Origin: Armigeres subalbatus
Lineage: Eukaryota > Arthropoda > Insecta > Diptera > Culicidae
Direction of reading: 5' to 3'
Length of the DNA: 64,000 bases
Assembly: GCF_024139115.2 (NCBI RefSeq)
Contig: NW_026942800.1
Location: 186,001-250,000, forward strand
Part shown: piece by piece, positions 45,641-57,314 of the stretch
Numbering within the stretch: position 1 is the first letter of the stretch
Layout of the letters: every line of letters begins with the position of its first letter
Made by a program: the position numbers and the translations under genes
Notes under the pieces: model-generated
The model's input: only the letters and a program-made list of their open reading frames with translations
The model's database searches: none
Told to the model about the DNA's origin: nothing

Positions 45641-46598
45641 TAGGGTATACAATCATGGTTTGAACTAGTGAAAAGCGTATCATGGTTTGAACCATTTTGA
45701 AATCAGTAGAAATTACCGTTTCATTGGCAGGAAATGAGCCTAAAACAGTATGAATGGCATATTTAGGTATACAGGAAGTGATAAAGTTTTTTTTTAACAT
45801 TCGTACATATTGTTTAAGTAATAAAATAAAGCGATTTAAAAACGTCCTGAATTTGCGCCAAATTCCCCCCACCAGTGGCATAATTTCAAAAAGTTCGTAA
45901 AGGACGCATTTTATGACACAGGAGTGAGATCAATATATCAAAAGAATGCTATTTTTATCTGTAATCGATTGACATCATCATACAATTGAGAAACAGTTTT
46001 AAATAGTTAAAATAGTAACATTTATACGAGGTAAAACTGATCATGGTTTGAACTAAATTCGTACCATGGTTTGAACTTGTAAATGCAGTCATGTTCTGCT
46101 GCTGTCCGCTAGGAGCGCTGCATGCGCCTAGCTGGAGCATTTTGTTTACATTTCCAATAAGAAAAATCGCAAATTTCATATCGATAATTTAGACGATTTT
46201 CACACGTTTCGAGTTACTAATCTAATGCGAGAAGATGAATAGTAAAACAAATTTGCTTTTCTATAGATTTCCTCAGCGTTTCATGCATGTGATTAGTATT
46301 ATATTTAGGAGCTGCTGGTTGCTGCAGTAGTTCAAACCATGGTACGATTTTAGTTCAAACCATGAACAGTGTAGTTCAAACCATGGTACGAATCAAAGTT
46401 ATGTAATTATTAAGTTTTTTCAATGAAACTAAGCATAAATATGTGCATCCAGGATGTCTTTAGAAAGATAATGAACTAAGCTTCCATACAAACTAAAAAT
46501 CGCAGTTCTAACGTGTCCCTTTGATGAGATAAATCAACTTTATTTTGACGACTAATCTGAAACCCGCCATTTGGTTCAAACCATGATTGGATACCCTA
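45641..46598. mobile_element. 958-bp MITE with repeated CATGGTTTGAAC motif
   Basis: The ends are tagggtatacaatcatgg and its inverse, with TA at both extremes. The 12-mer catggtttgaac occurs four times forward (about 45,654; 45,682; 46,044; 46,067) and four times inverted (about 46,331; 46,354; 46,374; 46,574). The arrangement is symmetrical about the centre. The interior is non-coding. It lies 45 bp from the Juan-like insertion. Confidence 0.82.
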
Positions 46599-46969
46599 GC
46601 CAAAATTGAATGGAAAAGGTTACAAAGGTTCAAGTTTCTTGATATTCCGTTCTGTTTGATGCCCTGATGCCCTGCCCTACGTTTTGACGGTGCTAATCTC
46701 ATCAAGAAGCTACTTCAATTTTGTCAAATGTCGCAGGACTATCCAAAACAAAGAATGGCTTACTCTCCCTTTCTCTTCACAGAATGGTCACTGCGTTTGA
46801 AGAAAACATAAATGACCTTGATTATATTGACATTTGGCGCCGAAAATCTCCCTCGGTTGAGCGTCGGGGTAAGATCTACGTGGATCTTTCTTGATAGGTA
46901 CCCTTCACACTTTTGCATTAAATGAGGTACCCTCTATTTTTTGCTGTAAATAAAAATAAGTTTAACTCA

Positions 46970-47380
46970 TAAGGTATATTGAAAAAAAGACTTCCGAGCC
47001 TTTTGAAAGGCGGCATTCGAGCCACTAAGAAGGAGGCTTCTGAGCATCTTCAAAGTAAGCCTTAGAGCTTTCTGATCGTAGGCTTCCAAGTATCTAGAAA
47101 AAATAATTTCGAGCCTCTTGAAGAGATGCTTGCGAGTTAGACTTTCGTTCCTTTTGAAAGAATGATGCTCTCTTGAAGGAAGGTTTTCAAGGCTCTTGAA
47201 AATAGGTTTCTGAACCTTTCGAAAGGATACATTCGATCTTCTTGACAACAGGTTTCTGAAGCTTTTAAAATGAGTCTTTCAACCCTCTTGAAAGGCGTCC
47301 TTCGAGCTGCTTGAAAGGAGGCTTTCGAGAAGCGTAGAATGATGCTTCTAATCCTCTTCCATCAAGCAATTGAGTTTTTC
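46970..47380. repeat. Imperfect minisatellite, ~28-33 bp period
   Basis: Variants of ggcttycgagcctcttgaaa recur about a dozen times (for example cttccgagccttttgaaagg, ttcgagctgcttgaaagg). The period varies and the copies are diverged. Confidence 0.7.
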
Positions 47381-47529
47381 GGAAAAAGTAGAGGTACTCT
47401 AGATTTTAGTTCAAAAGCATGTGAATAATATATCATTCAATATTTTGATTCAATCAGTAACACTTCACTGAAAATTTTTAAAAATTTGTTTATTCGTCGT
47501 TTTGTCCTTTTAATATTTGGTTCCACAGC

Positions 47530-47737
47530 CCTTCATCCACTGTGCTGGTTGTGGAGGGCAGGATTCAATAGTCTTTGAGTTGCTGACCGCCATATCATTA
47601 TGAAAAAGACTAAAGAAAAAAGACTATCAGAACTCAATAAGGGGAGAGGTTCTTGACTACAGTCTACGATATGCTGACGTGGTAATTACTATAGAGAGGC
47701 CACCAACTTAGCGATACTCTCATAAGTATCACATGAG
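47530..47737 (-). mobile_element. Fragment related to the 34.2-kb retroposed element
   Basis: The minus strand reads acttatgagagtatcgctaa then gttggtggcctctc, matching the element at 34,223-34,607. The remainder is diverged. It abuts a Feilai-like SINE at 47,738. Confidence 0.5.
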
Positions 47738-47884
47738 GCTAACACGATGATACTTTTATGTCCAGGTAAATCGAAGTAATTACCAATCCAAAAATTGCCT
47801 TGACCGGCACCAGGAATCGAACCTAGCCACCCTCAGCATGATCTTGCTTTGTAGCCGCGCGTCTTACCGCTAGGCAAAGGAGGG
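47738..47884 (-). mobile_element. Feilai-like SINE, 3'-truncated
   Basis: On the minus strand the head tttgcctagcggtaagacgc, the B box ggttcgattcctggtgccgg, and part of the body (tcatcgtgttagcctcatg) are present. The 3' third is missing, replaced by the fragment at 47,530-47,737. Confidence 0.8.
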
Positions 47885-48092
47885 CCCCTCGATTTACCTT
47901 AATGCTTCTTATTTGTTATGATTGATTCTAATTTGATCTATAGCGTGCGGTTATTTATTTATTATTTATTCAGACTAAGGCCGAAGTGGCCTGTGCGGTA
48001 CATAAAAGTCTTCTCCATTCTACACGTCGCCAACCACGCAGTCTACGGAGGGTCCGCAAGTCATCTTCCACCTGATCGATCCACCTTGCCCG

Positions 48093-48880
48093 CTAAGCAC
48101 CTCGCCTGCTTGTGTCCGTCGGATCGTTGTCGAGAACCATTTTCACCTGGTTACTGTCCGACATTCTGGCTACGTGCCCAGCCCACCGCAGTCGTCCGAT
48201 TTTCGCGGTGTGAAGCAGTTCATGCAACTCGTGGTTCATTCGCCTCCTCCACGTACCGTCCGCCATCTGGACCCCACCATAGATGGTACGCAGCACTTTT
48301 CTTTCGAAAACTCCAAGTGCGCATTGGTCCTCCACCAGCATCGTCCTTGTCTCGTGTCCGTAGAGGACAACCGGTCTAATGAGCGTTTTGTAGATTGTCA
48401 GTTTGGTACGGCGGCGAAATCTATTCGATCGGAGTCCAAAGTTCGTACGATTTCCAGCCACTATGCGTCTCCGAATGTTGCTGCTGGTATCATTTTCGGC
48501 AGTCACCTTGGTCTGTGGTAGAGTGTTCACCCATAAATCCCGCCTGGTACTGCCCCACGAACTCTATTGCAATTGGTGTTAGTCGGCGGCATAAAATTTG
48601 GGAGAGTACCTTGTAGGCGGCGTTCAGCAATGTGATTGCGCGTTAGTTGCTACAATCCAGCTTATCGCCCTTCTTGTAGATGGGATACACGACACCTTCC
48701 ATCCACTCCTGCGGCAGAACCTCATCCTCCCAAACCCAGTAATCACCCAGTGCAGCGCTCTAGCCAGTGCCTTACCACCGTGTTTAAGCAGCTCTCCTGG
48801 TAGTTGGTCAACTCCAGGAGCTTTGTTGTTTTTCAGCTGGCCGATCTCCTCCTGGATTTCCTGGAGATTCGGAACCGGAA
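48093..48880 (-). pseudogene. RTE-like reverse transcriptase with catalytic core deleted
   Basis: The minus strand first gives the RT N-terminal phrases (NLQEIQEEIGQLKNNKAPGV, and EFVGQYQAGFMG near 48,560). It jumps at about 48,530 to the C-terminal part: TSSNIRRRIVAGNRTNFGL, LIRPVVLYGHETRTML, FERKVLRTIYGGVQMADGTW, KIGRLRWAGHVARMSDS. The palm with FADD and the start of the thumb are absent, so no polymerase activity is possible. It retains the FERKVLRTIYGG segment that is missing from the 36-kb copy. Confidence 0.78.
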
Positions 48881-48881
48881 G

Positions 48882-50364
48882 TCACATGTCCTGCGCGCGT
48901 GCTCCTACGTTCATTACCATACCGCCACCGTTGTCTGCCATATCGCCATTCAGGTGCTCTTCGTAGTGCTGCCGCCACCTTTGGATCACCTCACGCTCGT
49001 TTGTAAGAAGGTTCCCGTTTATGTCCTTACACATATCGGGCTGTGGCACGTGGCCCTTACGTGAACGGTTCAACTTCTCATAGAACTTTCGTGCGTTATT
49101 ATCGCGGTACAGTTCCTTCGTCTCTTCACGGTCTCGATCTTCCTGCTGGCGCTTTCGAGTTTTGTCTGTTCCGCACCTGTTTGTATCGTGCCTCGTTCGC
49201 CCTCGTGCGGTGTTGCAGCAATCTCGCCCATGCTGCATTCTTCTTTTCAACTAACTGCTCACATTCGCCGACATACCAGTCGTTTCTCTGATCCGGAGCC
49301 ACCGTGCCTAGTGCAGCGGTTGCGGTGCTTCCAATGGCGGATCGAATATCTCTCCAGCCATCTTCAAGAGATGCTGCGAATAGCTGCTCTTCCGTTGGGA
49401 GTGCCACTTCCAGCTGCTGCGCGTAGTCTTGGGCTAGTCTACCGTCTTGTAGTCGCCCAATGTTTAGCCGCGGCGGACGACTCCGACGCGTGTTGATCAC
49501 CGTCGAGAGTTTTGAACGCAGACATACTGCAACGAGGTAGTGGTCGGATTCAATATTCGCACTGCGGTAAGTGCGTACGTTCGTGATGTCGGAGAAGAAT
49601 TTACCGTCGATTAGAACGTGGTCGATTTGGTTTTCCGTTACTTGATTTGGTGATTTCCATGTGGCCTTGTGGATATTCTTGCGGGGGAAGAAAGTGCTTC
49701 GGACTACCATTCCGCGGGAGGCTGCAAAGTTTATGCATCGTTGGCCGTTGTCGTTCGATACGGTATGCAGACTATCCGGTCCGATGACCGGTCTATACAT
49801 TTCCTTCCTTCCTACCTGGGCGTTCATGTCACCGATGACGATTTTGACGTCCCGCCGTGGGTATCCATCGTATGTCTGCTCCAGCTGCGCATAGAACGCT
49901 TCTTTCTTGTCGTCGGATCTCCCTTCGTGTGGGCAGTGCACGTTGATGATGCTATAGTTCAAGAAACGGCCTTTTATCCTCAGTTTGCACATCCTTGCGT
50001 TGATTGGATGCCACCCAATCACGCGTTGGCGCATATTTCCCAGCACTATGAAGCCGGTTCCCAGCTCGTTGGTGGTGCCACAGCTTTGGTAGGAGGTAGC
50101 CGCTCGATGCCCGCTTTTCCACACTTTTTGTCCTGTCCAGCAAATTTCCTGCAGCGCTACGACATCGAAGTTGCGGGGATGTAATTCATCGTAGATTATC
50201 CTGTCGCAACCTGCGAAGCCTAGCGACTTGCAGTTCCATGTTCCAATCTTCCAATCGTGTTCCTTTATTTGTCGCCTAGGTCGTTGCCGATTGTAGCGAG
50301 TCGTATTATCTTCTATGTCGTTCGTAATTGTTGTTTTAAGAGGCGGCTTATTGGGCCTGCGCAA
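48882..50364 (-). pseudogene. RTE-like endonuclease and linker
   Basis: An open frame of 412 codons (50,364-49,126) starts within the N-terminal basic region and carries WKIGTWNCKSL, VVALQEICWTGQ (catalytic E), IVIGDMNAQVGRKE (D, N), QIDHVLID and ANIESDHYLVAV (S-D-H). All catalytic positions of an apurinic-type endonuclease are present. The linker then shifts frame near 49,190 and continues to 48,882 (FYEKLNRSRKGHVPQPDMC, QRWRQHYEEHLNGDMADN). The endonuclease frame itself is long and intact. Confidence 0.82.
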
Positions 50365-50859
50365 ACCTACTGTCTCGTTGGAGGGCCGTCGTGTCAGGGC
50401 TGTTTAGCGTCCCACCTAACACCAGGACTTGGGCTTGTGCGCTTTGAGCGGCGCACGATCGCTTTGGCGGAGCCTACTTGCGGATTCATGCAGCTTTTTA
50501 TAGAGGTTTAACAGGGCCCACTGTCAAACCCCTCCACATCCTAGGCAGGCGCTACAACTCGCAGATGGCCTGGGGAGGGATCGTCAAGCCCTTGGACATA
50601 GTCCCTGCTGCTCCCGCTACTGCACACATCTCACTACTCAATACTCACATCCATTTTTCAGTACTCAGTTCTCTCTACTCTGTACTTATTTCGAACATCT
50701 TCTCGCTGTTCTCTATTCACTTCAAATCTTTAATTTCTCACTTCACTTAATAAGGAAACAAATTTTAACTATCCGACCAAACGGTATTCGGCCAGATATA
50801 AATGTGTTCACTATGTCGATACCTCCCTAACTCGATGGTCCCTTCAATATCGAGTAAAC

Positions 50860-51024
50860 TGTAGTTTCGAAAACCAATAGAAGGGAAACTTTTTACCAAG
50901 CTCATCCGCACCAATTCGTAAGCTCAGGAAGAACGTTCTACTATAGTGGAGTTTAACAGATGGACATTGTTTTCGTTGGTTTTAGCCCCTACGACCATGG
51001 ACGGATATACCTGCCGTGTCCCTA
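50860..51024. mobile_element. Truncated MITE related to the 57.3-kb element
   Basis: It ends cctgccgtgtccctatt and includes tcgttggttttagccccta and aacgttct-ctatagtggag. These match, inverted, the element at 57,315-57,513. The other terminus is lost. Confidence 0.65.
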
Positions 51025-51906
51025 TTGTTCATTTATGCAGGAGGGAAACAAAATCAAAAGCTAACTTGGCCATGTATCTGATCTTTAACACGTACCGGTG
51101 TAGGTTTTTTGATGTCCAGAAGTTTGGTGCGACGACTCTGATGCGGCTTGCTCGAATGGAAACATTTTTAGCTTCACGGAAATGGCGATGGAGTAATGGC
51201 TGCCACCGGGATGTTCAGGCTGGGATTTGGCGTGCAATGGCAAAATTAACCGGAGTTTGTGTTATGGCCGAACTAGATGTGCGGAGGGAGTGGCGGCTGG
51301 AAAGGAAGCTTCCGTTTTGTTCCGTGAGAGCGAACAATGCCGTTCCTTTCCCCGGGGCGACTCGCCCTTACCGATGAATCGGTTTGCGTATTTGTTCGTT
51401 CCACCTAGCGGAGATCGGTGAAACCTCTATTTTTCAGTTTGGATCGAGTTCGCGGCGATTTTTCTTATTTATTAGGGTGTTTGTAAATCCTAAAATTAAG
51501 TTCAACACCGATGCAATTGACGAGACGCTGAAAGGAACCGCGCTCTCGGATTGCTCCGGAACACAAAATTGACGAAGAGGGACCTTACTCTCGATGACGA
51601 CTCCCAAACAGTCGGAATGCTATTTTCAAATCGTTATATCTCAGTCATTGGGCTGAGATCCTGATGACAAACCTGATGAATTGAAGGACGAGTTGTATAA
51701 GCGTCTAGACAAGCCCTTTTGCTAGTCTAGTTTAGTATAAACTTTGAAAATATGAAAAATAATTTGTTCATATGTTATTACAGGTTTGGTCTATTTCTGA
51801 GTGCTAATTGTAGAAAAACACTGACAACCAACCTTTTTCACCCTGTGTATATGAATATAAAAATGAGAATGATTTCCATTGAGGCAACATAACTCACTAT
51901 CGGATG
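51025..51906. other. No recognisable gene
   Basis: A 143-codon plus frame (50,946-51,377) overlaps the truncated MITE and has no domain. The rest shows no repeat structure that I recognise. Confidence 0.35.
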
Positions 51907-52199
51907 TAGACCTGTGCGCCGAAGTATTTTTGAACGGCGGCGGCGGCGGCGTCGGCGGCGTCACGCCGTAAGCAATGTTCGGCGGCGGCGGCGGCGGCGT
52001 GGATCGGCGTGAATAATTTTATGCTGAGAAAAAAAATCACGCATCAAGGTCGATCATGCTTTTATTGAATTTTAGGGTTTTTGTACAATTGCTAGCTACA
52101 GACAGATTGATAGGGTGAACATGCTAATAGCTATAGCTTGTATCTCCACAGCAAAAGTTTACATTACATCTTCCACTAGGATATTGCCGCATCACAGCA

Positions 52200-53250
52200 C
52201 ATAAGTTCACTGGAAAGTACTTCAGATATAAATCCAGAAATTCGTTTGGAAATTCCTCAAGATATTCCTCAGAAAATTCGAAAAAGGAATTCGGAAAACT
52301 AATTTAGAATTTCCCTATGAATTCTTTCAGAACTTTCTCCAAGAATTCCCTTGAAAATTTATTTGGGTTTAGCTTCGGAAATTCTTTCCAAAAGTTCCTT
52401 CAGGAATTTTCTTGGAAATTACTTTAGGGATTGCTTCGGTAATTCCTTTACGGAGTCTTTTAAGAATTTCTTCGGAAATTCATTCGAAAACTTTTTTAGC
52501 AATTCCTTTGGAAATTCCTTTAAGAATTCTTCACACAAAAATCCATGGGAAATCCTTAACGAATCTCCATCGGAATACCTACGGACACTGTTTTAGGAAT
52601 ACATCCGGAAATCTCTTTCGGAGAAATCCTTCGGAATTTGATTTAGTTTTTTAATTTCTTCAAGAGTTTCTTATAGGAATTTCTAATATAAACTCTTCCA
52701 GTAATTCCCTAAAGAATTTCTTCGGAAACACTAAGAAGATATTTTTGGTATTCTTTCGAAACTTCCCTCTGGAATTTATTTAGAACTTTCTCCAGGAATT
52801 CTTTCTGAATTTCCTATGGGACTTCCTTCGGACATTCCTCCGGAAATTCCTTTAGGAACTCTTCCAGAAATTCATGTAGAACTTTGAAAATTTATTTTAA
52901 AATTCATTTAAGAATTATTTCGGGAATATCTTCAGAAATTCTTTTGGGATATCTTCGGAAATTTCGTTTGTAAATTCCTTTAATTTTTTGAACCGTTGTT
53001 TAATTGTTTTTTTTTTAATTGTAAATAAGTTTAACACTCAAATACCTTTGGAAATTTATTAAAAAATTTCTCCAAATTAGAATTCTTTCTGGAATTATTC
53101 CTGTATGAATTTTGTGTGGTTTATTGAAGGAATTTCCTAAGGACCTCCTCGAGGAATTTCTGAAAAAAATTACCTCCTGGAGAAATTTCCGACTCAATTC
53201 TTGAAAAAATAACCGAAAGAGAACCTGAACAGATTTTTTAACAGAGTTTT
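52200..53250. repeat. GGAAATTCC-type minisatellite, main block
   Basis: Dozens of imperfect phrases such as ggaaattcctttaagaatt and ttcggaaattc recur every 20-35 bases with no fixed period. Similar blocks lie at 53,960-54,520, 54,820-55,180 and 55,960-56,040. A similar short stretch is seen at 57,745-57,900 and in 1-530. Open frames such as that at 52,351-52,596 (NSFENFFSNSFGNSFKNS) are by-products. Confidence 0.75.
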
Positions 53251-53303
53251 TAAATGAATTTCAAAGAGATGAACCAGTCGAGGGATGAAAACCTCTATAA
53301 TAA

Positions 53304-53911
53304 ATTTTGGTTGACTATTATCGGCTCTTTCAGTCTTATAAAGCAACTAAAACGTTGTTGCGTCTATCTTCCGACATTTTGGTGTATATTTCACTTTCTT
53401 CAGCGATTTACATGCTACGTTTTGTTGTGTATGTGTGTGTCCTGTATGACAATAGAGCTAATAAACTGTAGAGGTAGATTGTCACTGTCGTCACTGATGA
53501 AACATCTTTTGCTGGCGTGGATAGGGTGCTAAATGTCAACAAAGGAAAAATCAGCACGTTTTGACAGATATGTACCCAACATGTTTGGGAACGAGAAAGG
53601 GAACCTCAGCGACAACCGTCCTCTATAGTTTACTACCCCTATTTGTATGACATAACGTTGTCAATTATCAATGGCGTTCCACTAGGGTTCACACGTATCA
53701 TTATATTTGCACTTCACTGTGGCTTCTGAAATGTTTATTGATGTTGATGTTGCTATTGCGGATCTTTTAAAAAAAATCCATTTTGCGGATTCCGCAAAAT
53801 TCTACCGCAAATTCTGAAGAAGGTGAAATATACACCGAAACGTCGGAATATAGACGCAACAACGTTTTAGCTTTATAAGACTGAAAGAGCCGATAATAGT
53901 CAAACAAAATT
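53304..53911. mobile_element. ~608-bp MITE with ~95-bp TIRs
   Basis: The left arm tttggttgactattatcggc...cgttgttgcgtctatc is inverted at the right end over about 95 bases with few mismatches. The inner sequence is unrelated on the two sides and non-coding. It is nested within the 4.8-kb element. Confidence 0.85.
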
Positions 53912-53959
53912 GAGCACAACAGTCGAAAGTATCACATCAACTCAATAATAAAGAATAAA

Positions 53960-55180
53960 AAAAATTAAATGGATTTCTGAAGGAATATCCGAGAGAATTT
54001 TGAAAGTAATTTACGAAGAAATGTTTAATGGATTTTCCAATTGGTATTTACACAGAAATTCCTATATTTCTCCAGCAATTTCTTCGAAAGTCTGGACAGT
54101 AGTAAAACAAACTCAGTTTTGGTTCTAAAATCAAGATTACATGCTAAGAAAAACTCCTCAAGAATTCTTTGGGAATTTACTGCACGAGTGCCTTCAAAAA
54201 TTTCTACAGATTTTTTTTTCATAAATACCTTAAATAATTCCCTAGGAAAAATATTCAGGAATTAATTCGGTAAGTCATCAAGAAACTCATTCTGAAATAC
54301 TTTAAAAAAGTCCGTCAGGAATTCGATCGAGAATTTCTTCAGGAAGTCCTTTAAAAAAATCTCCTCAAATGAAACTAGGCTTTTCTTTGAAATTCCCCTC
54401 AGGAATTGCTTCGGACCTTCTGAGGACCATAAGATTTTTTTTAAGGAATCCTTCTGGAAATTATAAGATTCATTCTGACCATTCCATCAGGAATTGCCAG
54501 AAATTCTTGTTTGTAATACTTTTAATAATTTCTACTCATGTAGATGGGTACACTTCCCCACAGTTGTAATGGATTCGACGTGCCGCTCAAAGAAGCCATC
54601 CCTCGGAAAGCTCAAAAAGGATTGCGAATCTATTTATTAGTCTGTTTGATTACATTGCTGAAAGGAGATTCTCTCTATCCCGCGGGTTTCGCATAAGTGT
54701 CTCTGCTTACGGGTCCGCCACCTCCGTTTTTGGCCCTTCACACAGAAGTGCATTGAAAGCAGAATGGTAATTAAATATCATTATATTATTGGGAGCAACA
54801 ACATACAAAAATGTCTACAAAATTCCTTCAGAAATTATTTTAACAATTCCACTGGAAATTTTCCAGGTATTCCATAAGACATTCCATTCCCTCGGAAATT
54901 AATCTAGTAATTCCTTCGGAATTTCCAACGCCATTTCCTTCCAAAACTCTAGGACGAATTTTCAGATATCTCCGTATGGATTCCTAGAGACATTCTTAAA
55001 TTTCTTGAAGAATTTCTTTGGACATTCATCCAAGAATTCCTTCAGAATTTTCTCCAGAGATTACTTCAGAAAATCCTCCAGAAATTACAACGGAGATAAA
55101 TCCAGAAATTCCTCAAAGCGCTAAGAATTTTCTTCAGATATTCCTTCAGAACCTTCTCCAGGACTTCCTGGAAATTATTT
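53960..55180. repeat. GGAAATTCC-type minisatellite, further blocks
   Basis: The same imperfect phrases as at 52.2-53.25 kb continue. They are interrupted at 54,545-54,780 by a non-repeat stretch (gacgtgccgctcaaagaagc onward). The last phrase before the SINE at 55,181 is duplicated on its far side as the TSD. Confidence 0.7.
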
Positions 55181-55952
55181 GAGCTTGAGCTTGAGCTTGA
55201 GCTTGAGCTTGATTGACTGCTCGTAGTTGCTACTCCATTATGACCAGATCAGATGTTCTTGCACAGGGAACCAACAGATGTTTGCTTGGGACTAGCGCAC
55301 ATCTTCAATGTACAAGTACTGGTGATCTCATTTGTAAGGTCATACTGGCGCCTGCCACGTCAGAATGCAAGTCAATGTAGGGAAGGGGGAGGATATGATG
55401 ATGCAATCACTCGCCCACTGCAAGCCGAATATACCTCTGCACTTGCCACGAGTTCATGCGGAATTTGTTAGAATTTCTGGGTTAGGTTGGAGAGGCAGAG
55501 GTCCGTCTTGGTTGACGAGCTGCCAATGTGATAGTTAGGAGAAGGTAACTGATGGAATTATCTAATTGGATGTAGGAAACGAGCTCTATAGTTCATTTCC
55601 AATTCTAGCAGATTACTGTTAGAATACTCAAGTTGAAGGAATAAGGATAGTAATGGAAACGGTATGGAAGTCCATTTCCAGTTCTAGCGATTGCTAGAAC
55701 ATGAGAAATAAGGAGAAAGATACAAAGTAGGAGAATGGAACGGACCTGGGATTGAACCCACGACCTCCTGTGGCCGGCCGCGCAATGCAGAACACAATAT
55801 TCCGTCCAACCGCGCGATCGTTCTGCTGTCCGAAACAAGAGAGATCACGCACTGAACTGATTAATTTTATTACCGGCCGCGCAATTCAGAACACAATATT
55901 TCGTCCGACCACGCGATCGTTCTGCTGTCCGAAACAAAAGAGAACATGCACT
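55181..55952 (-). mobile_element. tRNA-related SINE, 772 bp, duplicated head, 22-bp TSD
   Basis: A perfect 22-base TSD beginning CAGGACTTCCTGG lies at 55,159-55,180 and 55,953-55,974. On the minus strand the 3' end is (TCAAGC)n at 55,181-55,212. The head carries a B box, gtgggttcaatcccaggtcc, and an upstream A-box-like region (cgatcgcgcggttgga). The ~75-bp upstream part of the head is present twice (55,773-55,850 and 55,874-55,950). The family may be Gecko of Aedes or a relative; that name is uncertain. Confidence 0.75.
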
Positions 55953-56132
55953 CAGGACTTCCTGGAAATTATTTCAAGAAAAACAAGAAATTTCTTTGGG
56001 AATTGTTTATCGAAATAAATCGAAACAATTTTTTTTTTCAGAACAATTCTAGGAATTACAAGAAAGAGTGAAGGAAATGTTTAATTTGGTGGGTACGTGT
56101 CTCATGCTCCAGCTCCAGAAGCCAAAAGATCA

Positions 56133-56280
56133 GTTTTGCATTCGCATATCATGAGGCTAACACAATGATACTCCATGCCCAGGGAAGCTAAATAAATCCT
56201 GCGAGACTGGGAATCCAAATCCAACATTCATTATGGTGTTGATTTGTAGCCGCGTTTGTAAGCACTGGGCCAATTAGGAT
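56133..56280 (-). mobile_element. Feilai-like SINE, strongly degenerate
   Basis: The minus strand shows remnants of the head (ggctacaaatcaacacca), a ruined B box (tttggattcccagtctcg) and the body phrase tcattgtgttagcctcatg. It is the oldest of the Feilai-like copies here. Confidence 0.65.
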
Positions 56281-57314
56281 TTGTAACATTCAAACCTTTA
56301 AAAACATGATGAACCACCCAATGCGACCAGAATGAGGTTGTTCCACATGACGTTACATATGGGATTAGCAGTTCATCGTCACGCTCATTGATTGTAGATC
56401 TGTAGCCAAGAAGTTTCTGGATGACCTAACATTTAACACCCCAAAGCGGGTTGAAGTGACAGGGATAAATCTTCTAAAGGTATAATAGCTATTTAATTAA
56501 TGCTTGATAGGTTGTCTTGGCTCGGCAGATGCGAACAAACTGCATAATGTGATTTTTGTGTTGGTCAAACATCGGCGTGAAATACGAAATTCGGCGGCGT
56601 GTAGCCAACCGGCGTATGGCGCGCCGCCGACACCTTGACCGGCGTCGGCGTACGTCAAAAAGTGTCGGCGGCGGCGGCGTGGCGCGGCGGCGCACAGGTC
56701 TAATCGGATGGACCAATTTCCAAGATATTTTTACTAATCTATTCGTCTTGAGATCAGCTGTTATTATACATTTATACGAAAAGATGAAAAAATATCAAAA
56801 TACAATCGTTTGACGTGTTCTGAACAAAGGCATCAAGCTCGAACTGAAATTGATCTATAGTGAGACGCTGCAATAAACAATTTGTTCGAATAAAAAAAAC
56901 AACCCAAGGGAGATCGGGCAGCTTTGTCTAGTTCTTTATAAAATCGCGCTTAGTGATACGCACGGCAACGGGAGTTCAAACAATTGAAACGATGATTTGT
57001 GGACTTTCTATAGGCTTCGTAGCTCGCAACGCTACAGCTACAGGACCAGCGAAATGGAGACGACTTTTATACGCGTTGTGATTTTTTCGTTTCACCTAAA
57101 CTACTGTTGTATGCATAATTATCCTATGTACAAGGAAATACATGGGGAGTCCCAGCAGACATGGCACAAATGTGCGTAGTAATGTGTAGTAAAAGCAAAA
57201 AAGTAAAATGAACTATGATCCAGAACAACCGATTTCAAATGATACGTGCTGCGGATTCAAAAAAAAAGAATTGTGAATAAAAAAATACACGAAAAATAGC
57301 TCAAAGCCTAGTCG

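Larger units (their letters stand above)
47951..50640 (-). mobile_element. RTE-like LINE, near full length but RT core deleted
   Basis: On the minus strand it has a GC-rich leader (from about 50,640), endonuclease, linker, RT N-terminus, RT C-terminus and a (TAAATAA)-type tail at 47,951-47,970. The segment with the catalytic FADD, which the 36-kb copy retains, is deleted at about 48,530. The 5' boundary is approximate. The two copies are in opposite orientation. Confidence 0.8.
51907..56702. mobile_element. 4.8-kb TIR element with 8-bp TSD, repeat-filled, non-coding
   Basis: Perfect 15-bp TIRs, tagacctgtgcgccg, lie at 51,907-51,921 and inverted at 56,688-56,702. Both are followed inward by (GGC)n-rich subterminal blocks (51,934-52,010; 56,570-56,690). 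ATCGGATG flanks both ends (51,899-51,906 and 56,703-56,710). The interior is mainly GGAAATTCC-type repeats with nested elements at 53,304-53,911 and 55,181-55,952. No transposase frame exists. The 8-bp TSD suggests hAT-type mobilisation. Confidence 0.75.

Noticed and set aside
52351..52654. Repetitive Asn/Ser/Phe protein
   Set aside because: It is a by-product of GGAAATTCC-type repeats.
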